A DNA stretch of 44,402 bases from Kitasatospora cheerisanensis KCTC 2395 (GTDB lineage Bacteria; Actinomycetota; Actinomycetes; Streptomycetales; Streptomycetaceae). The stretch is taken from contig NZ_KK853997.1 of assembly GCF_000696185.1 (NCBI RefSeq), positions 6,874,318 through 6,918,719 on the forward strand, read 5' to 3'. The notes beneath the pieces were generated by a model. It searched no databases. It worked only from the letters and a program-made list of their open reading frames with translations, and was not told the DNA's origin. The translations under genes were made by a program, and so were the position numbers. Below are positions 8,780 through 17,518 of the stretch, piece after piece (positions within the stretch are counted from its first letter, which is position 1; each line of letters opens with the position of its first letter).

Positions 8780-9616
8780 GTGAGCGGTGGCATCGAACTG
8801 GTGGTGATCGGCGCGGACGGCGGCCCCGAACGCGGCCACGGCGGCTCGGCCCGCGCCGCCGACGGCGCCCGCACCCTGGCCGCCGCCCTCCCCGGCCGCA
8901 CCTTCGACGCCGGCACCCGCGGCAGCAACGTCTCCGTGCCGCCCGCCGACGGCGACGCCAACACCCTGCTCACCGCGCTGCGCCAGGCCGCCCAGCGCCC
9001 GGCCCGCTGGCTGGTGGTGTGCCTGCTCGGCCAACTGGTCGCCGACCCGCGCGGCCGCCGGGTCGCGCTGGTCACCGCCGGCTCCACCCCGGAGAACGCC
9101 TACCGGCGCGGGCTCGCCTGGGACTGGATCACCAGCGCCATGGTGCACGGCGAGCAGGAGGAGACCCTGCTGATCGTCGACGCGGTCGCCGACCGCGACA
9201 CCTGGGCGGCGCTGCTGCGCGAGGACGGCGCGGGCGAACTGCTCGGCCACTCCCGGGTGCCGCTGTGGGGCCGGATCGGCCGGTGGAGCGCCGGCCGGCG
9301 GGGGCGCGACGGCGTCCTGCCGGGCGCGGAGGGCTCGTTCAGCTGGGCGCTCGGCCGAGTGCTGGAGCACGGCGTGCCCGGCGCGCCCGCCGCGGTCGGC
9401 CCGCTCGACCTCCAGCCCGCCGTCGAGGCCCAACTCGGCTGGGGCGAACCGGCGTCGGCCGGCGAGGCCCGGTTGCTGGTGCCGCGTGACGGAGGACGAC
9501 TCCTGATGCGCAATCGGGCGGCCGTGCGCGGGGCGCTCGCCGGACTGCCGCTTTCCGATGAACTTTTGGCTGTTCTGTGGCGAGAAAGCGCCCCAACGGA
9601 TCCGCCTTCCGCGTAA
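8780..9616 (+). CDS. Caspase-fold-like protein without catalytic residues (short paralogue)
   Basis: A 278-residue soluble protein with a GTG start preceded by GAGGGGG. It can be aligned by eye with the central domain of the protein at 32933-35183: ARWLVVCLLGQLVADPRG aligns with GPLLVHLGGHLVTDRRG, LLIVDAVADRDTW with LVIADLSADQVLW, and both continue with VPLW and a region like FTRALIETLHRG. The order strand-(G)H-strand-D-x-C-PL-F-aL is that of C14 caspase-like domains. Here Gln85 replaces the His and Val136 the Cys, so protease activity is unlikely. The family assignment rests on pattern, not on a database search. It lies directly upstream of the Tad operon in the same direction. Confidence 0.7.
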   Translation: MSGGIELVVIGADGGPERGHGGSARAADGARTLAAALPGRTFDAGTRGSNVSVPPADGDANTLLTALRQAAQRPARWLVVCLLGQLVADPRGRRVALVTAGSTPENAYRRGLAWDWITSAMVHGEQEETLLIVDAVADRDTWAALLREDGAGELLGHSRVPLWGRIGRWSAGRRGRDGVLPGAEGSFSWALGRVLEHGVPGAPAAVGPLDLQPAVEAQLGWGEPASAGEARLLVPRDGGRLLMRNRAAVRGALAGLPLSDELLAVLWRESAPTDPPSA

Positions 9617-9758
9617 GGTCAGGACGTCCCGGGTGTTGCCGTGCCGGGGCGGGCTGGCGAAGAATCGACCTTCGAACGACCCGGAATCACCACAGGGGAC
9701 GGCAGACGAGATCCGCGGTCCGGACCCGCCACAGGTTCGGCCGCGACAAGGTGGGGCT

Positions 9759-10387
9759 ATGCGGCAGCGCGGAATTCTGGTGCGCCCTGGGGCGGTTGGG
9801 ATCAGCGGGCTGCTCCTGCCTTTCCTGCTCACGGTTCTGACGGCCTGTGGAAGCACCGAAAAGGGCTCCGCCGACCGCCTCGGCACCCCCGCCTCCGGCC
9901 TGCCCGGGCCACCTCCTCCGCCGGCCCGAGCACCGGCGCCGACCGCTCCGCCGTCCCCGACCAGGGTGCCCAGGGCATCGAGGCGCACAACGCGGTGACG
10001 GCCTATCAGTCCTGGTGGGACGTCCGCACCGAGGTGTTCGAGCGATCGAATTCGGACGGAACGGCGCTCGGCCAGTACGCCACCGGCCCGGCCCTCAGCG
10101 AGGCGCTGCTCTCGCTCGCGAAACTGCACGACGCCAAGCTCGTCATGACCGGCGCACCGAAGACCTCACCCGTCGTCAGAAACCTCGACCTGAAGGCGAA
10201 CCCGCCCACCGCGACGATCGAGGACTGCCTCGACGTCACCGGCTGGCACCAGGCGGACGCCGCCACCAAGCAGGTCAAGGATCCGAAACCGCGGCTGTCG
10301 CGCTATCCGGCGACCGCCCAGCTGAAGAAATACGGAAACCGCTGGCTGATCGCCGACTTCACCCCCGAGGTGGCCAAGACATGCTGA
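9759..10387 (+). CDS. Lipoprotein, first gene of the Tad region; one-base frameshift
   Basis: ATG 9759 follows AAGGTGG and opens a signal peptide (MRQRGILVRP, then GISGLLLPFLLTVLTAC) with lipobox LTAC, so the mature protein would be lipid-anchored outside the membrane. The mature part continues in another frame as DQGAQGIEAHNAVTAYQSWWDVRTEVFE and ends YGNRWLIADFTPEVAKTC. The switch lies near 9916, where one extra G in the GGG run joins the two frames to about 209 residues (SGLPG then ATSSAG). The C-terminal half has the look of a small nuclear-transport-factor-2-like domain found in many actinomycete lipoproteins, which is a guess. Its stop overlaps the next start (ATGCTGA), so the two are translationally coupled. 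Confidence 0.7.
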
Positions 10388-11295
10388 ACTCCGCCTGGCG
10401 CGCTGCCCTCTGTGTACTGACCGGAATCGGATTGACGGTCGCGGCCGTTCCCGCGGCGAGCGCCGACGACGTGACGGAGTGCGCCGACCACACCATCTGC
10501 ACCGGCGTCCACGACCCCGGCAGCACCGGCGCGCCGACCGGCGGCGGCTCCGGCGGCGGCGACTCCGGCTCCGACACCTGCGCCTGGAACGGCGAGCAGG
10601 TGCCGTGCTGGCGCGACGACCTCGGCTGGTTCTCCGAGGGCTGCTACTACCGGCTCGCCGACCCGCAGCCGCTGGAGTCCGAGGACGTCTGGGACGGGAA
10701 GACCGCCAAGGACGGCGCGATCTACGACCGGGCCTGCCTCGGCAACGAGGCGCCCGGCTCGGTGTTCCTCGCCAAAGCCCCCGGCAGCCCGCCGCCCAAG
10801 ACCCCCCGGCGGCGCGCCTTCGACGCCCTCGGCAAGATCAAGATCGGCCTGCGCACCCTGCACGTCGCCCCGAGCACCGACGCGGTGGTCGGCTCCCCGG
10901 TGTGGCTCTGGTTCGACCCCGCCGACTTCACCGGCCCGCTCAGCGGCCAGGTCAAGGCCCCCGACTACGACGTCACCACCACCGTGACGCTGAAGCAGGT
11001 CATCTGGCACCTCGACGACGGCCCGGCCGGCGGGAACCGCACCCGCGACGTGGTCTGCGAGGACGCCGGCACCCCGTTCACCCCCGGCGGCACGCCCAGT
11101 TGCAGCCACACCTTCACCGCCACCTCCGCGCAGATGGCCGACCACGCCTTCACCGTGCGGGTCAGCCTGCTGTGGCGGGTGACCGCCAGGACCTCGACCA
11201 ACGTCGACATCGACATGGCGGACTTCACCTGGCGCACCGACCTCGCCGACCCGGTGCTGCGCATCCCGGTCAACGAGGTGCAGGTGCTGAACTGA
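10381..11295 (+). CDS. Secreted protein upstream of the Tad genes
   Basis: A 304-residue exported protein. Residues 1-28 form a signal peptide (MLNSAWRAALCVLTGIGLTVAAV, cleavage near ASA-DD). The mature N-terminus has closely spaced cysteines (TECADHTICTGVH), a Gly-rich linker (residues about 44-60), then further cysteines (CAWNGEQVPCW, SEGCYY, RACLG) suggesting disulphides. The C-terminal half is beta-rich (KIKIGLRTLHVAPSTDAVVGSPVWLWFD, TTTVTLKQVIWHLDDG) with a second Cys pair (VVCEDAG, PSCSHTF). I do not recognise a named family. Its start overlaps the lipoprotein stop by 7 bases. Location suggests an accessory, perhaps surface-exposed, factor of the pilus. Confidence 0.8.
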   Translation: MLNSAWRAALCVLTGIGLTVAAVPAASADDVTECADHTICTGVHDPGSTGAPTGGGSGGGDSGSDTCAWNGEQVPCWRDDLGWFSEGCYYRLADPQPLESEDVWDGKTAKDGAIYDRACLGNEAPGSVFLAKAPGSPPPKTPRRRAFDALGKIKIGLRTLHVAPSTDAVVGSPVWLWFDPADFTGPLSGQVKAPDYDVTTTVTLKQVIWHLDDGPAGGNRTRDVVCEDAGTPFTPGGTPSCSHTFTATSAQMADHAFTVRVSLLWRVTARTSTNVDIDMADFTWRTDLADPVLRIPVNEVQVLN

Positions 11296-11370
11296 CCGGC
11301 GCCTTGGCGCCGAACCAGCATTGACGTCCCATCACGAGTGAGAGGCCGCGAAGCGGTGGAGAACCGAAGC

Positions 11371-12003
11371 ATGCCGACCCCGCCGCGCCGCCTCGGCGTC
11401 CGCCGGCGCCGGCCCGCCGTGCTGGCGATGGCCGCCGCCCTGATCGCCGCCGGCGGCCTCGGCGGCGCGGTGCTGTACAACAGCAGCGGCCAGCGGATCG
11501 CCGTCCTGGCGCTGGCCCGCGACGTGCCGATGGGCCAGGTGCTCAGCTCCGACGACCTGGTGGTGGCGCACATCGCCGGCGACCCCGCCCTGCACCCGCT
11601 GGACGCCCGCGACCTCGAACACACCGTCGGACTGCGCGCCACCACCGACCTCAAGCGCGGCGCGCTGCTGGTCAAGTCCGACCTCACCAGCGACCCGGCC
11701 ACCCAGCCCGGCCAGCAGATCGTCGGCGTCGCCGCCAAGCGCTCCCAACTGCCCGCCACCCGGCTCCAGCCCGGCCTCCAGGTGCTGATCGTCTACACCC
11801 CCGACAGCACCAAGGCCGACGGCGCCACCCGCACCCCCGACACCATGGCCGCCACCGTCTCCGGCGTCGGCCGCGCCGACACCGACGGCACCACCGTCAT
11901 CGACGTCGCCGTCGGCCCCAACGACGGCCCCCGGCTGGCCGCCTGGGTCGCCGGCGGCAAGTTCCAGGTGATCCTCGCACCCCGAAACGCCGGGGGCTCC
12001 TGA
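11371..12003 (+). CDS. cpaB: CpaB/RcpC-like SAF-domain pilus assembly protein
   Basis: A 210-residue protein with one N-terminal membrane segment (PAVLAMAAALIAAGGLGGAVLYN) followed by a SAF domain: IAVLALARDVPMGQVLSSDDLVVAHIA, GLRATTDLKRGALLVKSDLT, as in CpaB/RcpC proteins of Tad systems. It likely acts outside the membrane in pilus assembly. ATG 11371 is preferred (GGAG 9 bases upstream); GTG 11338 and GTG 11356 are in-frame alternatives. A 75-base gap separates it from the secreted protein gene; its TGA overlaps the next ATG (TGATG), so the two are coupled. C-terminal part VAVGPNDGPRLAAWVAGGKFQVILAP is typical of the family. Confidence 0.88.
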   Translation: MPTPPRRLGVRRRRPAVLAMAAALIAAGGLGGAVLYNSSGQRIAVLALARDVPMGQVLSSDDLVVAHIAGDPALHPLDARDLEHTVGLRATTDLKRGALLVKSDLTSDPATQPGQQIVGVAAKRSQLPATRLQPGLQVLIVYTPDSTKADGATRTPDTMAATVSGVGRADTDGTTVIDVAVGPNDGPRLAAWVAGGKFQVILAPRNAGGS

Positions 12004-13329
12004 TGACCGTGGTGGCCGTGCTCGGCGGGCCGGGGCGCCCGGGGCCACCAGCAGTGCCCTCGCACTGCTGCTGTCCTGGCCGCTGCGCCCGGGCCGCCGC
12101 GTGCTGCTCGCCGAGTGCGACCCGGACGGCGGCGCGATCCTGGCCGGCGCCCTCGAAGGCCGCGTCGACGCGGTGTACGGACTGCGCAACCTGGCCGTCG
12201 CCGACCGGCGCGGACTGCTCGCCCAGACCCTCTGGGAGCAACTCCTCGACGTCTCCCCGCAGGGCACCGGCGAACGCCTGCTGCTGCCCGGCCTCACCGA
12301 TCCCTCCCAGGCCCCCGGGCTCGCCTACACCTGGGAGCCGCTGGTGGAGGCGCTGCGCGCGCTCGAACCCGAGGGCTACGACGTGATCCTCGACCTCGGC
12401 CGCTCCGGCGCCAACGGCCCGATGGCCGTGCTCGCCCGGCGCGCCGACGTGGTCGCCGCGACCGTCCGCACCACGCTGCGCGGACTCTCCGCCGCCCGGC
12501 CCCGGCTGGCCGCGCTGCGCGAGGACCTCGACACCCACGGCACCGGCTCCGACAGCCTGCACCTGCTGCTGGTCGCCGAAGGCCCCTACCCCGACCACGA
12601 GGTGTCCCGGCAGTTCCAGCTGCCGCTGGTCGGCACCCTCGCGCACGCGCCGCGCACCGCCCGGGTGCTGTCCGACGGCGGCGACACCACCGACCGGCGG
12701 TTCATCCGCTCCGAACTGATGCGCACCGCCCGCACCACCGCCGACCGCATCCAGCACGTCGCCGAGGCCCGCCGCCGGCGGCTCGGCCCGCAGCCCCAGC
12801 AGGCGCCGCACCCCCAGCCGCAGCCGCTGCCGTACCAGGCGCCGGCCGCGCAGCCGCCCCTCCAGCCGCAGTACCCGCAGCCCCAGCCCCAGCCGCAGCC
12901 GTTGGCCCAGCCCCGGCCCGTCCAGCCGCAGCCGCTCCAGCCGCAGCCGTTCGGCCAGCCGCCCGCGGCCCCGCACCAGCCCGTCCAGCCCCAGCAGATG
13001 ACGCACCCCCGGATGACGCACCCCCAGAACCCGCCGCCCGCCGCCCCGTTCGCCCCGCCGCCGCTCGTCCAGCCGCCGTTCGCGGCCGGACCGGTGCAGG
13101 GCGGCCGGCCCGCCCCGCCGCACCAGCAGCCCCGCAGGCCCACCAGCCGCCGCAGCCGGCCGGGCAGTTCACCGGCGAGTGGCCGATCCGGGTGGAGCCG
13201 CCGCAGATCTCGTACACCGCGCCGTACATCGCGCCGCCCGTGGTGCCGCAGCAGCCCGCGCCCGCGCCGTTCCCCGGCCAGGACGGCGGACCCGAGGACG
13301 GCCAGGGGGAGGTGCACCGTGCGCGCTAA
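12003..13329 (+). CDS. tadZ: TadZ/CpaE-like ATPase, two one-base frameshifts
   Basis: The gene is read in three pieces. MTVVAVLGGPG starts at 12003; the body (LLAECDPDGGAILAGALEGR, YDVILDLGRSGANGPMAVLARRADVVAATVRTT) runs one frame over; the end (QAHQPPQPAGQFTGEWPIRVEPP to GPEDGQGEVHRAR, stop 13327-13329) is another frame over. Adding one G to the GGGG at 12032-12035 and one C to the CCCC at 13130-13133 joins all three into about 442 residues. It is a MinD/ParA-type ATPase of Tad systems, thought to place the machine at the membrane. The restored P-loop GGPGAPGATSSA lacks the usual lysine. A long Pro/Gln-rich linker (about residues 265-400) follows the ATPase domain. It overlaps tadA by 11 bases. 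Confidence 0.82.
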
Positions 13330-14902
13330 CCCCTACCAGGGGCCGCCGCCCCAGCACCCCGGACAGACCGTCAACGGACCCGCCGGGTACGGAGGTTCGG
13401 CCGACGCCGCCGGCCTGCCGTGGGCCCGGCCCGCGGTGCCCGCGCCGATGCCCGCCGGGCCCGTCCCGCCCCCCGGGCCGGTGGCCGGCGTGCCCGCGCT
13501 CGCCGCCGCCGGGGCGGTGCCCGCCGTCGACCCGCAGGTCGCCCGCGAGCTGAAGCGGCAGGTCGCCGCCGAACTGCACCAGCAGCTGTCCCGGCTGAAC
13601 GAGGCCTCCGGCACCGAGGCCGACCGGGCCACCCGCCGCCAGCGCGGCCGCGCCCTGATCGAGGAGGCGGTCGCCCGCTGGTCCGACGCCTACGCGCAGA
13701 CCCACGGCATCCCGCCCACCCGCGACCAGGACCGGGCGCTCTCCGAAGCCGTCTACGACCTGCTGTTCCGGGCCGGCCGGCTCCAGCCCTACCTGGACGA
13801 CCCGGAGATCGAGAACATCCTGATCAACGGCTGCGACGACGTCTGGATCTCCCGCGTCCACCAGCCTCTGCGCCAGGTCCCGCCGGTCGCCGACACCGAC
13901 GAGGAGCTGATCGAACTCCTCCAGGACCTGGCCCGCCAGCACGGCGGCGGCGAACGCAGCCTGTCCACCGCCAGCCCGATGCTCGCGCTGCGCCTGGAGG
14001 GCGGCATGCGCCTGCAGGCGATGACCGAGGTCACCCCGCGCCCCTACGTGGCGATCCGCCGCCACCGGGTGGCCAGCGCGACCCTGCGCGACCTGGTCCA
14101 GCTCGGCACCGTGGACACCACCCTGGCCGCGTTCCTGGCCGCCGCGATCCGGGCCCGGAAGAACGTGATGATCACCGGCACCCAGGGCGTCGGCAAGACC
14201 AGCCTGCTGCGCGCGATGGCCGCCGAGATCCCCCCGGACGAGCGGATCGGCACCCTGGAGTCCGAGTTCGAACTGTGGCTGCACACCCTCGGCCACCTCC
14301 GCCAGGTCGTCCCGATGGAGGCCCGCGAGGGCAACGGCGAACGCGTCGACGGCCGCCCCGCCGGCGAACTGACGATCGGTGAACTCATCCCCGCCGCCCT
14401 GCGCATGACGCTGTCCCGGATCATCGTCGGCGAGGTCCGCTCCGGCGAGGTGGTGCCGATGCTGCGCGTCATGACCAACGGCGAGGGCGGCTCCATGTGC
14501 ACCCTGCACGCCCGCGGCCCGCACATGGTGGTCGACCGGATCGCCGAACTCTGCCTGGAGTACGGCTCCCACATGACCGACTCGCTGGCGTACCGGCTCA
14601 CCGCCAACGCCATCGACTTCGTCGTGCACGTCACCATGGTCGACGAGACCGCCGTCGGCGGCCGCCGCCACCGGTTCGTCTCGCACGTGCTCGAAGTGGC
14701 CGGCCTCGGCGAGTCCGGGCGCCCCGCCATGAACACCGTCTTCGGGCCCCGCCCGGAACTCGGCGAGGTGCGGGCCGTCCCCGTCACCCCGCCGCACTGC
14801 CTGGACGACCTGCGCCGGGCCGGCTTCGACGCGGGCCTGCTCGCCTCCCCGTACGGGACCTGGGGCGCGCCGCTGAACCTGCGGATCGGGGGGATGCGCT
14901 GA
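13319..14902 (+). CDS. tadA: TadA/CpaF-type pilus assembly ATPase
   Basis: A 527-residue secretion ATPase that powers Flp pilus assembly at the cytoplasmic face. A Pro-rich N-terminus (about 60 residues) leads to the CpaF domain: YLDDPEIENILINGCDDVWI, GGGERSLSTASPMLALRLEGGMRLQAM, Walker A ITGTQGVGKTSLLRAM, the TLESEFELWLH region in place of the usual Asp box, Walker B RIIVGEVRSGEVVPMLRVMTNG and the histidine box CTLHARG. The GTG at 13319 is supported by AGGGGGAGG and by an 11-base overlap with the tadZ stop. It ends in a TGATG overlap with tadB. All ATPase motifs are intact. Confidence 0.95.
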   Translation: MRANPYQGPPPQHPGQTVNGPAGYGGSADAAGLPWARPAVPAPMPAGPVPPPGPVAGVPALAAAGAVPAVDPQVARELKRQVAAELHQQLSRLNEASGTEADRATRRQRGRALIEEAVARWSDAYAQTHGIPPTRDQDRALSEAVYDLLFRAGRLQPYLDDPEIENILINGCDDVWISRVHQPLRQVPPVADTDEELIELLQDLARQHGGGERSLSTASPMLALRLEGGMRLQAMTEVTPRPYVAIRRHRVASATLRDLVQLGTVDTTLAAFLAAAIRARKNVMITGTQGVGKTSLLRAMAAEIPPDERIGTLESEFELWLHTLGHLRQVVPMEAREGNGERVDGRPAGELTIGELIPAALRMTLSRIIVGEVRSGEVVPMLRVMTNGEGGSMCTLHARGPHMVVDRIAELCLEYGSHMTDSLAYRLTANAIDFVVHVTMVDETAVGGRRHRFVSHVLEVAGLGESGRPAMNTVFGPRPELGEVRAVPVTPPHCLDDLRRAGFDAGLLASPYGTWGAPLNLRIGGMR

Positions 14903-15873
14903 TGCTCCTTTACGTCCTGTGCGGACTCGCCACCGCCGCCGGACTGGTGGCCCTCGCCGCCGGCCTGCGCGGCCGGGCCGCCGACCCCGAGGAGCGGGCC
15001 AACCCGCTCGAAGGGCGGCTGCACACCCTCTGGTACGGCTCGCCCGGCACCGCCTCGCCCGGCATCGCCCGGCTGCGCCGCGTCCAGCTCGCCCTGGCGC
15101 TGCTCGGCGGCCCGGCCGGCTGGCTGTTCACCGGCATCCCGCTGGTCGCCCTGCTGGTGCCCGCCGCCGTGTTCGGCCTGCCCTGGCTGTTCGACGCCAC
15201 CCGCTCCGACACCCGCCGGATCGAACGCCTGGAGGCACTCGCCGAGTGGACCCAGCGCCTCGCCGACGTGCTGCTGCTCGGCGTCGGCCTCAACCAGGCC
15301 ATCGTCACCAGCCGCCGCACCGCGCCCGCCGCCCTGGAGACCGAGATCGCCGACCTCGCCGCCCGCCTGCAGGCCCGCTGGCGGCCCGAGGACGCGCTGC
15401 GCGCCTTCGCCGACCAACTCGCCGACTCCACCGCCGACAAGGTGCTCGCCGCGCTGCTGCTGCGGGCCGGCGACAGCGGCCCCGGCCTGGCCCGGGCGCT
15501 CGCCGACATGGCCGAGTCGGTCCGCGAGGAGGTCCGCCAGCGCCGCACCATCGAGGCCGACCGCGCCAAGCACCGCACCACGATCCGCTGGATGGTCGGC
15601 ATCATCCTGCTGGTCGTCGTGGCCGGCTCCTTCAACTCCCGCTACACCGAGCCCTACACCACCGGCATCGGCCAACTCGTGCTCGGCGTCGTCGCGGTGG
15701 CGTTCGTCCTGGTGATCGCGTGGATGCGCTCGCTGGCCTCGTACACCCCGCTGCCCCGGATCCTCGAACAGGACCGGCGCTCCAAGGCCGGCCGGATGCC
15801 CGGACAGCGCACCGGCGACGCCGCCGAGACCGCCGGCGACGACACCGACCCGCTGGTCAAGGAGGCCCGATGA
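14902..15873 (+). CDS. tadB: TadB-like inner-membrane pilus platform protein
   Basis: A 323-residue type II secretion F-domain protein. It has an N-terminal helix (LYVLCGLATAAGLVALAAGL), a central pair (LALALLGGPAGWLFTGIPLVALLVPAAVFGLPWLF), a cytoplasmic helical domain (RIERLEALAEWTQRLADVLLLGVGLNQAI to SVREEVRQRRTIEADRAKHRTTIRW) and two C-terminal helices (MVGIILLVVVAGSF; LVLGVVAVAFVLVIAWM). With TadC it forms the membrane platform driven by TadA. Start and stop overlap both neighbours (TGATG and ATGA), a strong sign of one polycistronic transcript. Confidence 0.93.
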   Translation: MLLYVLCGLATAAGLVALAAGLRGRAADPEERANPLEGRLHTLWYGSPGTASPGIARLRRVQLALALLGGPAGWLFTGIPLVALLVPAAVFGLPWLFDATRSDTRRIERLEALAEWTQRLADVLLLGVGLNQAIVTSRRTAPAALETEIADLAARLQARWRPEDALRAFADQLADSTADKVLAALLLRAGDSGPGLARALADMAESVREEVRQRRTIEADRAKHRTTIRWMVGIILLVVVAGSFNSRYTEPYTTGIGQLVLGVVAVAFVLVIAWMRSLASYTPLPRILEQDRRSKAGRMPGQRTGDAAETAGDDTDPLVKEAR

Positions 15874-16756
15874 TCTCCCCCTGGGCCGTGCTCGCGGGCG
15901 CCGCCGCGGCCGGCGGCCTCGCCCTGCTGCTCGCCGAACTCCGGCCCGCCCACCGGACCTGGGCCAGGCCCTGGACCGGCTGCACCGCACCCCGGAACCG
16001 CACCGGGGCGCCGACGACGACCCCGCCCACCCCTGGTACGACCGGGTCGGCGAACGCTCGCTGCGGCTGCCCGGCGTGCGCATCCCGCACCAGGAACTCG
16101 CCCTGATCGGCCGCAGCCCCGCCCGGTTCATGGCCCACAAGGTGCTGTTCGCCGTCCTCGGCCTCGCCCTGCCCGGCTACTTCGCCGCGCTCGCCGCCCT
16201 GTTCGGCGACGGCCTGCCGGTGGCCGTCCCGGTCCTGGTCGGGCCGCTGCTCGGCGCGCTGCTCTGGTTCGTCCCCGACGGCATCGTCGGCGGCGAGGCC
16301 AAGGAGGCGCGCACCGAGTACCTGCACGGCATCGCCGCCTACCTGGAACTCGTCGCCCTGGAACGCGCCGCCGACTGCGGGCCCGCCGAAGCGCTCCGCC
16401 GCGCCGCCTCGGCCGGCCGCGGCACCGTCTTCCGGCGGATCCGCGACGCCCTGGAGCGCGCCGCCACCGACCGGCTCCCGCCCTGGGACGGACTCGACGC
16501 CCTCGCCCAGGAGTTGGGCCTCACCCCGCTCCAGGACGTCGCCGACATCATGCGGATCTCCGGCGTCGACGGCGCCGCCGTGTACGACACGCTGCGGGCC
16601 CGCGCCAAGAGCCTGCGCGGCGAACTGCTCTCCGAGGAACTCGCCAAGGCCAACACCGACAGCGAACGGATGGTCGCCCCCGGCTCCGCCCTCACCCTGC
16701 TGATGACGGTGCTGATCGTCTTCCCCGCGCTGTACCAGATGCTGACCGTCCAATGA
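15870..16756 (+). CDS. tadC: TadC-like inner-membrane pilus platform protein, one-base frameshift
   Basis: ATG 15870 overlaps the tadB stop (ATGA) and opens MISPWAVLAGAAAAGGLALLLAELRPAH. The rest lies one frame over, from DLGQALDRLHRTPEPHRGADDD through IPHQELALIGRSPARFMAHKVLFAVLGLALPGYF to ALTLLMTVLIVFPALYQMLTVQ. One additional C at 15953-15954 (CACCGG to CACCCGG) joins them into about 295 residues, the usual TadC length. The product has three to four membrane helices and a cytoplasmic F-domain (ALERAADCGPAEALRRAASAG). It pairs with TadB. The break is more likely a sequence error than decay, because the rest is well conserved. Confidence 0.88.
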
Positions 16757-16807
16757 CTCCACCGCAGGCACCCCGTCCCCCGCACACCACGCACCGGAGA
16801 GCACACC

Positions 16808-17077
16808 ATGACCCGAATCCGCGCCCTGGCGACGGCAGTCCTGCTGCCGCTCCTGTTCCCCGTCCACCTGCTGCGCCCGGTCCTCGAGTTCCGCCTCGTC
16901 AAGCTGCGCGCGGCCCGCGCCTCCGGCGACCGCGGCGCGATCAGCATCGAACTGGCGCTCGCCGTCATCGTGCTGGTCGCCATCGCCGGCGCCGTGGTCT
17001 ACGCGATCACCCAGCTCGGCACCAACGTCAAGAACAAGATCCCGCAGAACGTCCCGGACGGGGGCCAGGCGCCGTGA
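16808..17077 (+). CDS. flp: Flp-type pilin with long leader
   Basis: An 89-residue pilin-like protein with ATG 16808 preceded by GGAGAG. After a basic stretch comes GDRG-AISIELALAVIVLVAIAGAVVYAI, a type IV prepilin cleavage site with Gly before the cut and Glu at mature position 5, then a hydrophobic core and GTNVKNKIPQ, which resembles the end of Flp pilins. The mature pilin would be only about 46 residues. The leader is about 43 residues and carries its own hydrophobic segment (ALATAVLLPLLFPVHLLRPVL), which is unusual for Flp. No prepilin peptidase gene is in the window. Its stop overlaps a GTG start for the next gene. Confidence 0.85.
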   Translation: MTRIRALATAVLLPLLFPVHLLRPVLEFRLVKLRAARASGDRGAISIELALAVIVLVAIAGAVVYAITQLGTNVKNKIPQNVPDGGQAP

Positions 17078-17518
17078 CCGCCGCCCGCCCCGGCCGTCGC
17101 CCGGCCGCTCCTGACGCCCCGTCGGTTCCGCGGACGCACGCTCGACGCGGGAGCGATGGCGATCAGCCTCGCCATCGTCTTCCCCGCCGTGCTGTTCGTC
17201 ATCCTCCTGGTCGTCCAGGCCGGCCTCTGGTGGTACGCCGACCAGGCCGCCCTGACCGCCGCACGGGAGGGCGTGGACGCCGGACGGGTCAACGGGGCGC
17301 GCGCGGACGACGGGCCGGGGCGGGCCCGGGACTTCACCGACCGGCTCGGCAACCTGGCCCGGCTGGAACGGATCGACGCCGACGGCGGCGACCCCGAGCT
17401 GTACCGGTTGTCCGTCACCGTCCACCCGGCGTCGGTGCTGCCGTTCTTCGACCGGCTGACGCTCACCAAGACCGCCAGCGCGCCCCGGGAGAAGTTCGTC
17501 CCGCAGGGGCAGCCGTGA
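17074..17518 (+). CDS. tadE: TadE-like pseudopilin, N-terminus out of frame
   Basis: The clear part starts just before 17156: RFRGRTLDAGAMAISLAIVFPAVLF-VILLVVQAGLWWYADQAALTAAREGVDAGRV, a TadE-like N-terminal helix and following domain ending at 17518. The coupled GTG at 17074 (GTGA with the pilin stop) is in another frame; two missing bases in the C-rich 17080-17112 stretch would join them into about 148 residues. Without that, ATG 17156 would cut off the basic leader. At the position of Glu5 there is Ser, so processing by a prepilin peptidase is doubtful. It overlaps the next gene by four bases (GTGA). Confidence 0.78.

Noticed and set aside
9905..9920. Programmed ribosomal frameshift in the lipoprotein gene
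   Set aside because: No slippery heptamer with a downstream pseudoknot was seen. The same type of one-base loss in C/G runs recurs in many unrelated genes, so a sequence error is the simpler reading.
13319..13329. A natural TadZ-TadA fusion protein of more than 900 residues
   Set aside because: The long frame is open only because a shifted frame of the tadZ tail is read. The correct tadZ tail ends at 13329 and tadA has its own GTG and ribosome binding site.
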